From contig NC_065538.1 in the NCBI RefSeq assembly GCF_932294415.1, positions 18,823,656-18,887,655 on the forward strand: DNA of 64,000 nt, written 5' to 3'. Positions 1-12,636 of the stretch are shown piece after piece (the stretch's first letter is position 1; each line of letters begins with the position of its first letter). The stretch is from Quercus robur (Eukaryota; Streptophyta; Magnoliopsida; Fagales; Fagaceae). The position numbers and the translations under genes are program-made. The notes under the pieces were generated by a model. It was given only the letters and a program-made list of their open reading frames with translations, did not search any database and was not told the origin of the DNA.

Positions 1-302
1 AGCCCGCTTCTAGACATTGATCTAGGTCGATAGCATGGTCTAAGTCTCTAAGAGGTCCATGACAATAGCAGATTCATATACATGTGGAACAAAATAACTC
101 CCTAGTATTGATAAGAAAACTTTAAAAGAAAGGAAAAAAAAAAAAAAGTTCTATGGTTAGTAGTTAATTTGCCTATTCTATTAGTATATAGGCTTACAAT
201 AGGTAACATTCAAAAAGTCTTAGATGATTATGCACATCAACCTCCCACACTAGCACCGCCCCATTCATTTGGTTCCATAACCGCATAAAAGATGTACACA
301 AG

Positions 303-3300
303 TTAAAAAGGAAATTTGATTCCTTCTTGTAATTCAAAGATGGGCTGTGAATAATATTGTGTAGACCCTACTTCAATATCCATAGGGGACCGTGAATAAT
401 GTGTTGGCCTGCTACATATCCTCCCAAGCTCAACTTTTTCCTGGTTTACGGCAAATGGATTCAGGCAGAATTAATATATATAGTTTTCACACAACCAAAA
501 ATCTATAGCAATGATCAGATACAAAAGTATTTTTGAAAGTTTCACACACATGCACACACATAAGTGAGAGAGGAAGAGAAATTTAAACAATGTAACTTGC
601 CATATATTACCTCAGTGTGATCATGGTCATAGCGGACAACAAAGATGCACCTGCAGCCCTTACTGTCATTGTCATGTGGCATCCTTTTGATTTTAACAAT
701 ATAGGCATCACAGTAAACTGCATGATGTTCTCTTTCCTGTGAACAGGCCGTTGAGACAAAAAGAGAAGATATCTGTAAAATCTGGGGAAAGTTTTTGACT
801 AACTAACAAGCTCCCTCCATTATTTCCTTCCCAAGTTAAGTAGGACTGATAATTATGAAATTTTGTTGTTCTAGACATTTGAATATCTGATGCAGAACAC
901 AAATGGGATATAGGAAATGAAAAAAGTAACAAAAGAACAAATCCTAGGATTCACCACCTGGGGGCATTTAGCATCCCCACCAAACAAAGAGAACAAAGGA
1001 GGAGACAAATTCTCAACTCGTTATAATAATTCTTATTCAATATCATCTCCCCTTTTCATTGTTACAGGAATACTAGTTAAACAGGGTTTAGGGATTGCAC
1101 TAATATAGAAAATACCTAATCAAATCCCTTAAAACCCTTAACATGTAAAACCCCATTCAAAATTTAAATTCAAAAACAAAATTAATTTCACATTCAAAAA
1201 TAAAATCTTAAATGATTTTAATGCTCCCTGCATCAATATCTAAGAGCTCATCATTTTGAAGGCATCATGTTTGTTTGGACATGAGGACCCATGATTGTAA
1301 GTTTGTAGCACAACTTATGGATCATATCCAACAAACAAAATCAAATAAAAAAGCCTACGGAAAAGATTACCTGGAAGCATAGCACAAGATCTCCAACCTT
1401 CACCTTATGACAGTCAGAGGCTTCCAAAGGAATAGACCGCTCTCGCACTCTATTTTTAACATTCACCCATTCATCATCCTCCTTACCAAAGCCAGCATAT
1501 CGTACACGAACTTCCTGTGATATATAACACGATTTCACACCTTTACATAGATTAGCCAATATCATGCTTTATGATCTTGATTTGTTCCACAGTATCTCAT
1601 ATCACTATATAATTGCATGCAACAATTTGACAGATATTAATTTTGTGAGGACTAATTAATCCCACACAAAATGGGAGTTCACCAAGTGTACCTTTTTGCA
1701 TTGAGTATCTATGCTATAAGCTAACTGAAGAATGAAGCTATTTTTGTTATTCCAACCTGATTTTTTCTTTTACAAACACTTATCCAGATAAATTGTATGT
1801 GCGAGAGAGAACAGTAAATATTCCGAAAATAAAAAATAAAAAATAAAAATAATGCTTGATAATTTTACAATCTGAACCACAACAATTTCTTGCCAACATG
1901 TTTCTATTTTTATAGGAAATGTACCCAACGTAAGAGACCCCTGACAATTGGATTCCTATTTCCCACAGGCAATCATCATTCTTTTGCACCAACAGGGTAG
2001 CTTATCGATATCAGCTAGTAAGATATACAGTTATATACAAACAACTCTTTCTTTTCCCTCTTGAAGAGAGAAGCTAGTTATGCTAAATGCAACAAGAATC
2101 AAATTTGAAGAAGAAAACAGACAAATGCATCAAGAATCAAAGCTTATACCAAATTGGATAAATTTATCTCTAGATTAGCCTCACTTATATTATCCTAAAT
2201 TCAAATCAGGTTAAATACCAATAAGGATTCCAGACTAGCTCTTGCTTGAAATAATCCAAGCATCTGTTGCTCATGAAGCATATTTATGCGACAAACACTA
2301 CAAAGCAGCCTGTTTTATTTAGCACATAGATATGGAATTGTTTTTTTTTTTTTTTTTTTTTTTTTCCAAAGATATTAATAATTGAAAGGGACCTCTGTTA
2401 AGAAAATTTTTATTATCCCTAAAATATATAACAACAAAGATGATGATGATGATGAATCTTACAAGTTCACCTGTATGAAGAACCCTATAACTGAGGAACG
2501 AAGCAACATCATACCTGGAAAGCCATAAAAATCTTAGGTACGATTACAATATCAATTCAAAGGAGATTACAACATTCACAACCAAGATTATATATTTTGA
2601 AATTGATTCCATCCTAGCTGTAAAAATAATTGTGATTTTCTTGAGTTTACATTTTAACATCATGGAAACCAGAATTCTCGGAACCACTACTACTTGAATC
2701 TTTTTGAACTTATTAAGTTTTTTAACAGAGTTGTATCAAAGAAAGAATCTATGCTTTATTCTGAATTAATTAGAATTCAGCATGAAATCCTAGAAAAAAC
2801 CGTTGCAAATATGAACAATAAACTATCTTAAAAGATCTGTTGGCCTATTAAGTCGTGAATTCATACACAAAGTATGCTAAGTGATGTCGATGCAACTCCA
2901 AGCAAGGTAGGAAGAATAGATTCATGATTCAAAGTTTGGGGTTAAGGGAAATAGAGATTGAAGCTCGTAATGATTTAGAAATATTTAAAGGTAATAACAT
3001 ACATATAAGCAAGCATGCATTAAAAAAAAAGGGTAAATTATACCAGTGATTGAAATAAAGAATATTCAAGCAAAAGCTCCAAGTAACTTTACAAGATATT
3101 ATAAATCCTTAACGAACCTTCACTTGTCCACAAATGTAATGTTTAACCAAAACCATTTCTTTCTTAATGTTATCTTACTTTCACGACTTCTTTTTACTTT
3201 TACAATACATTTTATAGTTTATATTTTCCAAGTTCTGAACTAACAGCAACGTGCAACTCATTGTTACAGTGTCAAGTGCTCATATTGGACCTTTAGAAAT

Positions 3301-6300
3301 ATATTGTACACATCATCATGAAATCTTTAATGTCAAAATATAAAGAAATAGTATCAGCACGAAGTTTGAACTATGTAATTATGTTAACACATGGAACAAG
3401 CAAAATATTCTATAACTTTATATAATCTATAAATGAAATATACACATAAGAAGGTAATGTGAAATTTGTTTTATTCTCTTACCTAATTTGAATTTCATGG
3501 AAGAAGGAAGACATTCTTTATATTATGCAAATAGCAGTAGTATATTCCAGTTATCATTTCATATTGACATACCTACCATACATGATTTTGAGCAATTACA
3601 GGAGGGGCTACTGCTTTAGTGGGACTCCATAACAACCAAGGTAGTCAAAGGCAAAAGGTGACCTTAAGATGCCAAGGCCTTGTATCGCCCGAGACATGAG
3701 GTGACAAAAAGGCACTACTTCGAGTAAAGCAAGGCGCCAAATTTTTTATATATTTATTATACATATAGAATTTAAATCATACATACATAGTGTATTGAAA
3801 TATTATAATGACATGATTTAGACTCTATTAGTTATTCTAACAATAGGTTTTACAACAAGCTTCTATATAAATTAATTAATCTAACAATAAGTTTTGCAAC
3901 AAACTTTTGTAAATTAATTTAACTAACAATAGGTTTTATATAACATGCCTTTTTAAATTAATAAGGTTTTACAAATACAACAACCTACTATAAAAAATCT
4001 AAAATTTAAAAGGAAAAAAAAAAAACCCTAAGGCTCTTGCCTTAGTGCCTTTTTCATGGCTTAAGTCACTGCCTTACTTGCCTAGGCTGTAAAGGCAAGT
4101 GCCTCACTAAAGGCACCTCACCTTAGAGCCTTTAAGGTGCCTTAGTGGCACCTTGCTTGCCCGGGCGACTAGGCGAGCACCCAGCTTGCCTTTGACTACA
4201 ATGATAACAACAATTATAGGTTTTAAAAACAAGTATAACTACTCAAAGAGAACAATAGCGTATAAGGGTATTGAATTTGCAATCCATATTTGTGAAGTTT
4301 AAAGTTCAAATTTTAATTGATATATCTTGGGGTTACCTGAACAAATGTTCCTAGAATATTATCCTGCTTATCATTTCTTATAAACAGCAAGTGGTCTATG
4401 ATGCCCTCAATTATAGCAGATAAATTACCCACATAAATCCAATGACCAACCTACCTAAATTTAATGATTTCAAGTTGGGCACATTAGAAGGAAAAAATCA
4501 AGAAACACTTCTCAATATATTTTTAAATATTACTAATTTGGGCTGTAACCTGATTAATGAACATGATACACTCTTCTTCTTTTTTCAATTTTAATTAAAA
4601 TCAGATTGGCCTACCTGTCACTACCATAATATGCCAAAACCCTTAATAGCTAAAGTTACATTCTTCATGCATCTAACCTCCTCAAGGTCTGGAAATCCCA
4701 CAGAATTACAAGCATTACATACATAAACAGAAATTGGAAGAACACATAAGTGCTCCAGCAAAAGCCATTACAATCAAAAGGCACACTGAAGTAACGATTT
4801 AACACCATTGAATTATGTTTCTAAACTGGTTCTTGTATAATAAAAGGAATATAATGATGCCAAACCCTATGCACAAAGACATACAAGTATTTTAAATTTT
4901 ATATGCCATATTGCTATGTATAAGAAAAAGTATATATAACGCCAAATCCTATGCATGAAGATGTACAATTGTTTTAGAAGTTATATGCTATGTATATAAC
5001 ACGTAGTACATATTTCATATAGCTAATAAGCATGTATACATTTCAAGATAAGGTTTTGAATTTCTCAATTAAAAGATACATTCTCACCATGCATTATCTT
5101 TCGACGATTTAGCTTCATACCTCAACTCTGAAAGATCTGAGGCCTTTCTAACTGCAATAATAATTGTTATCATAAGCTTCTCTAGAAATGTATATTGAGA
5201 ATGCATTTTAAACCATAGTAGACCTCCATGGCTTGACATGAGGATAACATACAACATTAACACAACAAATAAAGCGGCCAAAAATATGTTGCACTAGGTA
5301 TTGCCAAAAATAACCCCTCCCATATGGTCGTTGAGTGATAAACAGTAGCAGACATAATAAATAAAAAATACTGGATAAGACATGGAGAAACAGGAAGAAT
5401 ACTTAAAACAAACAAAATAGTTTATTTTTATTAAGATAAAAAGAAAAAATATATATATACAGTACTCACACAGTTAATTGAGATGAGTATAATACAAATA
5501 AAATATATTCGAAATTGAACTAATTAAAACAATTTGCAAAAAATGCAACATCACTTATACAACTGCAGAACTGACTTAGCCAGTGCATTAGGAGATTGGT
5601 ACTCAAAATGCTTAGAAAAGGGCCAGAGTAAACTTGTGAGCACCTTTTCATAAGCTAAACCATAGTTCCCAAGTTGGGGCCAACATGTTGGTAAGGTACT
5701 CAGTTTAGGTTGTTGAAGCACCAGGCAATTATACGTGACCATGTATCAGCAAAAAAATTTTAATATTACAATCTATCAATTAAGTCACGGGCACTATTGA
5801 GAATGAACCCTAAACCACCCTATGTTTATATGCCACTCCTGAACCAACATACTATGATGAATTTTGTCAAGCTTTAGGCAGATGAATCCACATCAAGAGA
5901 TTTATCAGATTACAATTTTTTTTTTTGTGATTACCTTTTCTTCTTCTCTTTGTTCTGAATTCAGTGATATGACAGCATAGAGAAAACTAATTTTTACTCA
6001 ACAACGAGTGATATTTTATGTTGATATTGCAGTAAACAAACCAAAATATAGTTTTGTGATCAATCAAACAACTTATTTTTCCTGATAATTTTGTTTATAT
6101 GTAATCACTATTTGAGCATTGAATCTCAAATCCCATAGAACAAGTATGGAACATAATAATAATCATGACTATCTTGTCAACTGTTCCACCCATGCTGACA
6201 AACAAATTGACCTTTAGAAGTTGAACTTTGAGGGATATTGCTTGAAATAGGTGCATCTGAATGATCAACAAATAATTTTAGGGCACCAGATGAGGGAGTA

Positions 6301-8467
6301 GCTTTATCTTGCAACTGTTCTTGTTTGTTCAGGAACCAACTTTGTACCTACAACACAATGAGAATGATATAGTTATAAGAATTTCAAAAACGGAGAAAAA
6401 ATTGGTAGAGTTTGAATTAAAAACCTGCTCCCATGTTATGGCAGATTTTCCCTTACGACTAGCTGAGCGACTGCAATGATAAAGCAAGCCAAGAAAAATA
6501 TATGATATGAGGATTAGTTAAACCCTGTTATAAGGAAGCACATAAGGGGTGTTTCATTGAATTAGGCTAAAGTTAAGATACAAGTGAAATGGAAGTTCAC
6601 CTAAAGCTGATTGCAATATCTTGGCAAAACTCCTGACCCAGTGATTGTTCCCCTACATCCTTGAATATTTTCCCCATTTCTATGATCTTTGAAAGAACAA
6701 TAAATAATATTAGAAGTTAAACAAAAAGAGAGCAGTGTGATGGTAATATTTAATACAAAAATGCAAATTAAATGAACATAATGTCATAATCTATTCCAAC
6801 CACTGGAGTTTAAATTGCCCCCCCTCCCCCCCTCCAGCTCCACCCTTCATAATCTATTTCAACTACTGGGGTTCAACGAATCTCAACATTTGATCTAAGG
6901 GTGCCAATTTCATTGCAAAAACAAAGGAACATGCTCATTTAGCCCGAATAGGAAGAGTTTTGCACACTATTATAATTGTGATGTTTTAGCAAGCTTTGAT
7001 CAACCAAAAATAAATCCACACCACATCCTCTTTGTTTTAGAAAGTATCAGCTGGAAAACTAATCTCATCACCACCAGAAGCAACATAATATGAATGGAGG
7101 AAGGTCACACAATTTAACCATATATTGATCAGTATAGTGAACAAATCATACAATGCTAGAATATAAGATTTCAGTCTTTCAGAAATTATTTCTGCAAATC
7201 TTACACAATGCTCTGACACAGAAACAAGTATTGCTCAAAAAAGAAGTTTTTTTTTTTTTTTGATAAGTATGTATTGCTCAAAAAAGAAGTTTATAATCGT
7301 TTATATAAATTTCCACCAAAAAATGTAACAGAATTACTAAATTATCAATTTTGGAAGAAAGATCGTCCCTTCCCCCTTTGTTAAAATAATTAGCTAACTC
7401 AAAACTTTGATGCTAGTGAAAGTGGAAAGTAAAGCACTCTATAAACTACAATTAATTTCCCTTCTGATAGGAGTGTCAGACTAATCAATTCAAATATATG
7501 TACCACATGGTAACTAATATCCTTTAAAGTGTAAGGATCCTCTTTAGTGTTGCACTTGCCCATTGAGGTCCAATGTGCAAACAAAAGTCATACTGTGTTG
7601 TACCGTACAAGCCCTGTAACAAAAAAAAAATTAGTGCATTCTACCTACTGAGTCCTTATCTGGTAATCTTTTTTTTTCTTGATAACTTGATAGTTGGGGG
7701 AGGGGGGATTTGAACCTAGATCTCTCTGTTGAAAACACCAAAAGGTGCCAACCAGTTAAGCAAAAAGGCAAGTCCTATCCCGGATTCTTCCTTTGTTTGT
7801 TTCAAGCAAATTTCCCTTTTCTTCTTTAGAGTTACAAGTACATTAAATGCTAAAAAAAAGGCCCTCTTCCTCTCAAGCAAAATAATAGTTTCAACTTTCA
7901 ACCTTGATATGCTGCAGCATAATTGACCACTTGAAAATCATAGATTAGTGTATACTATACCTAAAAGCACATCCCCTATGATTGTTCTTCCTTTAAAGGT
8001 TGCCACTTGCCACCTACCCAAGCTTATAAAGCCTCCTCAGCCTAGTAGGGAAGGCCTTAATCAAAACCCATCTTCATATAAACTAATACCAAACCACTAG
8101 CCAATCACCCAGCGAAAAAAAAAAAAAAGGAGGGTCTTTCATTTAAATTTCGAAGTTCAAAGCTTGGTGGCAATATGTAAATCCGGAAGCTTAGATGGTT
8201 GAGATACAAAGCTGAATTGGACAGCCAAGTAAAACACTCAAATATCATAATACAAAGCACCCCAGCATATAAAAAAAATTCAACCATTCGTATCATATAA
8301 AAGGGAAGCTAGGAAGGTGTTTACGGCTAAGTTGTTTAATTTCCAGCAGAGTAAGATAAAAAATGACAGACCCATAAGTGGAAAAACAAAGAGAAGGATG
8401 ACTCTACCTCAGCAAGAGTGAATTCAGAGAGAGAATCTTCCAAATCTTTTGACCCAAACCCCTCCAT
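303..8467 (-). CDS. SHH1: SAWADEE homeodomain protein, SHH1/DTF1-like, nine exons, complete
   Basis: I assembled nine coding exons on the minus strand with GT-AG borders and consistent phase: 8408-8467, 6601-6686, 6425-6470, 6212-6347, 5088-5151, 2463-2514, 1371-1514, 611-736 and 303-440 (852 nt, 283 aa). Residues about 15-75 form a divergent homeodomain whose third helix reads VQSWFLNK. Residues about 118-254 form the SAWADEE domain, with [49 protein letters not shown] and YCDAYIVKI. The YCDA cysteine, MPHD histidine and GCRC pair fit the Cys3His zinc site of this domain. SHH1 of Arabidopsis (258 aa) reads H3K9 methylation with unmethylated K4 and recruits Pol IV for siRNA production in the nucleus; I infer the same role. 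The length and the RICSRP tail favour SHH1 over the longer SHH2. The 2.6-kb intron 5 carries a MITE. Exon borders are predictions, and the start ATG is the first in exon 1. Confidence 0.9.
3637..4203. mobile_element. hAT-type MITE in SHH1 intron 5
   Basis: A 567-bp non-coding element has terminal inverted repeats CAAGGTAGTCAAAGGCAA (left) and CATTGTAGTCAAAGGCAA (right, reverse complement). It is flanked by the perfect 8-bp duplication ATAACAAC at 3629-3636 and 4204-4211. CA ends and an 8-bp TSD are typical of the hAT superfamily. The ends are GC-rich with words such as AAGGCACC, and the middle is AT-rich. No transposase is present, so it is non-autonomous. Confidence 0.85.
7247..7270 (-). mobile_element. 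Minimal retroposed insertion: poly(A) plus about 9 nt
   Basis: The 19-bp word GTATTGCTCAAAAAAGAAG occurs at 7228-7246 and again at 7271-7289. Between them lie only a T run and the residue GATAAGTAT. Read on the minus strand this is a few bases followed by poly(A), the footprint of an extremely 5'-truncated retroposon with its target-site duplication. It lies in intron 1 of the SHH1-like gene. The tail resembles the 3' end of the SINE-like copy near 7671. Confidence 0.55.
7671..7782 (-). mobile_element. tRNA-derived SINE-like fragment in SHH1 intron 1
   Basis: On the minus strand the segment reads GCTTAACTGGTTGGCACC, which resembles a pol III A box, then about 35 nt later GGTTCAAATCC, a good B-box match. 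It ends in an A-rich tail after TTATCAAG. This order is that of a tRNA-derived SINE. I could not find a clear target-site duplication, so the borders are approximate. Confidence 0.55.
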
Positions 8468-8764
8468 TGTTGAGAGATTGTAAAGCAGAAACAGAGAGTA
8501 ATAAATGTTGTAAATTTTTTTTTTTTTTTGGAGGAACACAGAGTAAACGATGTAAATGAAATGACACTGTTAATAGTGGTTTTTGCATTAGGAAACAACA
8601 CTTAATGTGATGCGTGTCAGGCGGCATAGGAAAGGAAACAACGTACATGGCATCATATTACTTCAATACCCTTTAAACCATTTTTACTATCTTCCTTTCA
8701 ATGATTTCTCATCTCTCTCCCATCCTATGTTTTTTAACGTTCATCTTTATCTTTTGAATTTTTA
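8468..8764. other. Upstream flank of the SHH1-like gene
   Basis: This non-coding stretch holds the presumed 5' UTR and proximal promoter of the minus-strand gene. A CAATGG-type start context and an A-rich leader are visible, but no certain TATA box. Its first part, up to about 8590, recurs near 18880-18945 as part of the tandem duplication. Confidence 0.5.
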
Positions 8765-9150
8765 TTTTAAGGTAAATTGAAAATTATAAGTTTGGGAGTG
8801 CTTTAGATTTTATTTTCTAAAAATTCAAAATTTAGATTTACATTCTAAAGTTTGGGAATGTTTTGATTTTACACCTTAACATTTTAAAATTTGAATTTTA
8901 TCATTTAAATTTTAAGGGTGTTCAGATTTTACTCACTAAAATTTAGGGTATTTAGATCTTACACCCTGTAATTTCAAAATTTGGGAGTATAAAATCCAAA
9001 CACCTCCAAAATTTAGAAGGTAAAATCCAAATTTTGAAATGTCATGGTATAATATCTAAACACCCTAAACTTCAAGGTATAAATTCCAAATTCTGAAACT
9101 TCAGAGTATAAAATCCATACACATCTAAACTTTAGAGGTGTAATTTAATT
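8765..9150. repeat. AT-rich foldback repeat of TTTGGGAGTGTTT-like units
   Basis: Short units with the sense 'plain T-rich tract, TTTGGGAGTG, then TTTTACACC' repeat forward in the first half and as reverse complements (AAAATCCAAACACC) in the second. The ends GGTAAATTGAAAATTA and TAATTTAATTTACC are roughly complementary. The whole about 385-bp segment could fold back on itself and resembles a MITE of internally repeated structure. Exact borders and a TSD were not found. Confidence 0.5.
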
Positions 9151-9160
9151 TACCCTTTTT

Positions 9161-11563
9161 TCTCTCATTTCTTTCCTTCTCTTTCATAGTTATTGATCTG
9201 AGTGGGACCATAGTTTAAAAAAATTATTTTTAAAAAATATAAATTAAATTATGTATTTTTTTATGCTTTAGCCTCCAAAAAAAAACTCTTTTAAAAAATA
9301 TTTAGACTCTTGAATTCAAATTTTAATGAGATTGAAACATTAAAAGAAAATTTTTATCATAAAACAAATATATATATATATATATATACACTATATAGAT
9401 AAAAGTAGTGGCACACTGGCATAGTCAAAAATGTTGTTGATGCTCATTTTTGCCAATGGATACCCAAAAGCCCATGAGGAGGAAGGCCCAATAAAAAGTA
9501 AGGTCCAAAGGCCTACCAAGAAGACCGAAGAGCAAGAAAGATTCAAAGAAAACAGAAAAGAAACAAAAGCCTAGACTTACGCCTGGGCTGAGAGAGAAAT
9601 GCATGGGAAACAGGGAAAGTGGTCTACAGTAGAATACAAATCAGCAACAGAATACAAATTTGTAGCAGAAACATGATAGAAAGAAATAAGGAACAATAGA
9701 AAGTGTCAACAGCAGGAATTGCGTGAATGAAAGAAAAACCAGACCAAAAGAAATGACAAACATAACAGGAAATGAGTGAAGAAATGAGACAAGGCCAGCA
9801 ACAGAAAACACATAAAAAAAAAACATAAAAAAAAAAAAACAAAAAAAAAACAAAACAAAACAAAAACAAAATCATAGAATAGACAAAAGAAAGCAAGGCA
9901 AGCCCAAGAGCCCATGCCCTCTTCCACAAAGGATAAACATTGGCAGAGTAGACACGCAACAGGACAAAACAAAACCAATCTGCAACGGTAGAAACAATAT
10001 GAGAATAAAAGAAGACAAAAACAGAGGATAGTGAAGCAAGCACACAAGGATCGGGGCACCACCAACCTGTACCCAGCCAATACAAAGGAGGTGGGCCCAC
10101 GATCAAAGGATTTAGAGGATGTGGTTTGGTGGTGGGGGAAAAAGAGTCTATTTTAGGTTTCCAGCCAAAGCTTCTTTTGGGAAAATGCCTTACTGGGATG
10201 ACATTTTGCCCAAAAGAGGTAGTAGACAGCTAGACCACCTGATGCATGCTACAAAGGTAGGTAGTGAGAGACCCAAGTCCTTATCCATTTAAGAAAGAAG
10301 GGAAAGGCTTGTAACAAGAACAAACAAAAAGGAATTTTTTCATGAAATAAGTAGTGGTGGAGTGAGAATGTATTGAGCAGTAGTAGTGGTCGGGCAACTA
10401 ATGGGTTGGTGGACAGTTCTAAAGGAATGCCATAACAAACCAAAAACATTTAGTGAAGCCCTAGGTGTAAAAGGGAAAAATCTCATGGAATCAATTCACT
10501 ATAAAATGGGGAAGTAGCCCTAGATGAAAGGGGGAGCGACCCATGGCAAGACAGTGGTAAAAAAAAAAAAAAAAATGGTTAAAAGAAGAGAGAAATCACG
10601 GCAGAAATAGGAGCATGCATCAATAGACCATATTTTCCCTCCCTCTTCATCAAACTCACTCTTTGGAATCCCAAAATTAGTAACAAGTAGTCATTTAGGC
10701 TCATTCCCCAAAATACACAACTTTAATAGCAGAAGCCTATAACAAGGTTGTTCAAGTTTGAGTTCGAGTTCAAGTTCCTTTTTGGTTCACTTATTGCGAG
10801 AAGACTCAATATTTTATCGTTGTCACGAATATTTACATCTATTCAGCTGTAGCACCTTTTTTTTTTTATCATATTTGCTACATCAGCTGTGGTATCTTTG
10901 TTTGTTGTATTAGTTATTATGCTATCGCACCTTTTTTTATCATATTTGTCGTATTAGCTATTGTGCTAGCTAAACCTTTTCTGTTGAAGCTTTCTTTTTT
11001 CTTCTTTGCTAATATGTGTTTTCCTTTTAATATGGACTAATCATTATTCTACCATATATATATAGGTGGATGCGTATAAGTATATATACGCATATATGTG
11101 TGTGTGTGTATAGGTGGATACGCATATATTTGAGTATATGCTAACCCATGTAAACTAACATTTGCTTGATGGGTATTTTATTTGGATTTTAGAGTTTTTC
11201 ATGTGCATGAATTAGAAAAGTATTTCTATAGTAGAAAATGAAGAGTAGTCATTCACGTTGCAGAAAAGTACCGAAAGCTTTATTGCATAGCAAAAAGTTA
11301 AGAAAAGTCAGTTTCACAGTAGAAACTGGGGAAATGTTCCTTTTACGATAAAAACAAGGAATAAGCCTAGTTTACAGCGTAATCCCCTAGACTTTGGACT
11401 CAATGTTTACGCACAAACTGTCAGTGGCAGAATGGGACCTTGGAGCCCATTTTGCGAAAGCGTCAGCCCTAACTTCCTTCTTAGAAAAAGTCTAGACTAA
11501 ACATTGTCTAATAACATCAAGACACGTGTCTAAGGTACAAGAAGTGTAAAAACAACCCTCGCC
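9161..11563. other. AT-rich intergenic region, possible degenerate LTR-element remnant
   Basis: No coding exon is supported here. Open frames on the minus strand around 9624-10106 come from A-rich plus-strand sequence and encode Phe/Cys/Val-rich nonsense. Sentences such as the GAGGAAGGCCCAATAAAA segment (9477-9495) and the block 11330-11480 look like decayed LTR-retrotransposon sequence, but no paired ends were found. A roughly 85-bp unit repeats imperfectly at about 10845-10975, and a (TA)n run lies at 9367-9388. Confidence 0.3.
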
Positions 11564-11815
11564 AAATGTTTTTCAAAGAAACTTATATATTTAATCTCTT
11601 GTAAACATTTATGGCTTCCTTAATTGGATGGGATCGAGAGATTGTACTTATATACGTTTAATCTCTTGTAAAGGTTGGACTCTATAATAACATAAAAACA
11701 ATGGAAAGAAAAAAAAATTTCTTTCAAAATTTAAGAATAAAAAAAAAATTAAAAAAAAAAAACTCATTAAATGTTTACAAGAGATTAAATATATAAGTTT
11801 CTTTGAAAAACATTT
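11564..11815. repeat. Perfect 48-bp inverted repeat with a 156-bp loop
   Basis: Arm 11564-11611 is the exact reverse complement of arm 11768-11815; I checked it base by base. The central part reads ATATATTTAATCTCTTGTAA in the left arm. The loop repeats part of the arm (TTTAATCTCTTGTAAA) at 11658-11673. It may be the ends of a small foldback transposon or a recent inverted duplication. No coding content. Confidence 0.8.
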
Positions 11816-12636
11816 TTTACTATGCTACTAATTTTATTTATGTAATATATATATATATATATATATTTGAGATAAAATTAAAGGGCATTTTGGTCCAATT
11901 ACAAAATGACTTGATCTTTCCGTCAAAGCTGACACACGCCCCACACACTAAACACCAAATCCTACACCTCATTAGGAATGGCCGGGTTCGGGTCGGGTTT
12001 TTGCATACCCAAACCCGACCCGCGGGCCAAGACCCACGACTCAGACCCAGCCTAATTATTAATCGGGTTTTTTTTTCCGGGTCCCGTTTAGCAGCTTGGG
12101 TCCAAATCTAGCCCAACCATTTTTTTTAAGCCCATTAAGATTTTTTGCCAGATTCAAGCCATATATGGCACCCAATTCAAGCCATTCAAGCCCATTAAGA
12201 TTTTTTTGTATTAAGATTTTTGGCATTTGGGCCACGTTATATGGCAGCCAAATCAATCCAAATCATATGCAGCCAAATCAATCCAAATCATAGGTTAATC
12301 ATAAATCAATAAATCACTTGTTAATTATACATCTATAAATCAATAAATCACAACTAAAATCACCAGCTAAACATAAAAATAAAATAAATCCAACAAGTCC
12401 AAGAACTAAGTATCACAAGTCCAACAAGTTCAAGAAATTAAAAAACTACAAAACAAATCCCACAAGTCTAAGAAATTAAAAAGGCTAAGAAATTACAAAA
12501 TGTCTTATCCTCCACAAACCAACAAATTAAAAAGGCTAAGAAATTAAGGCTAAAAAGGCTTAGAATAATTATAAACCAACAAATTAATCCAACAAGTCTA
12601 AGAAATTAAAAAGGCTACTAAATTAATACAAAATGT

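Noticed and set aside
917-1108. 63-codon plus-strand frame within the SHH1 gene
   Set aside because: Lies in an intron of the minus-strand gene with no similarity to a known family.
9624-10106. 160-codon minus-strand frame rich in Phe, Cys and Val
   Set aside because: It is the complement of A-rich, low-complexity DNA, has overlapping equal frames, no domain and no splice or promoter context.
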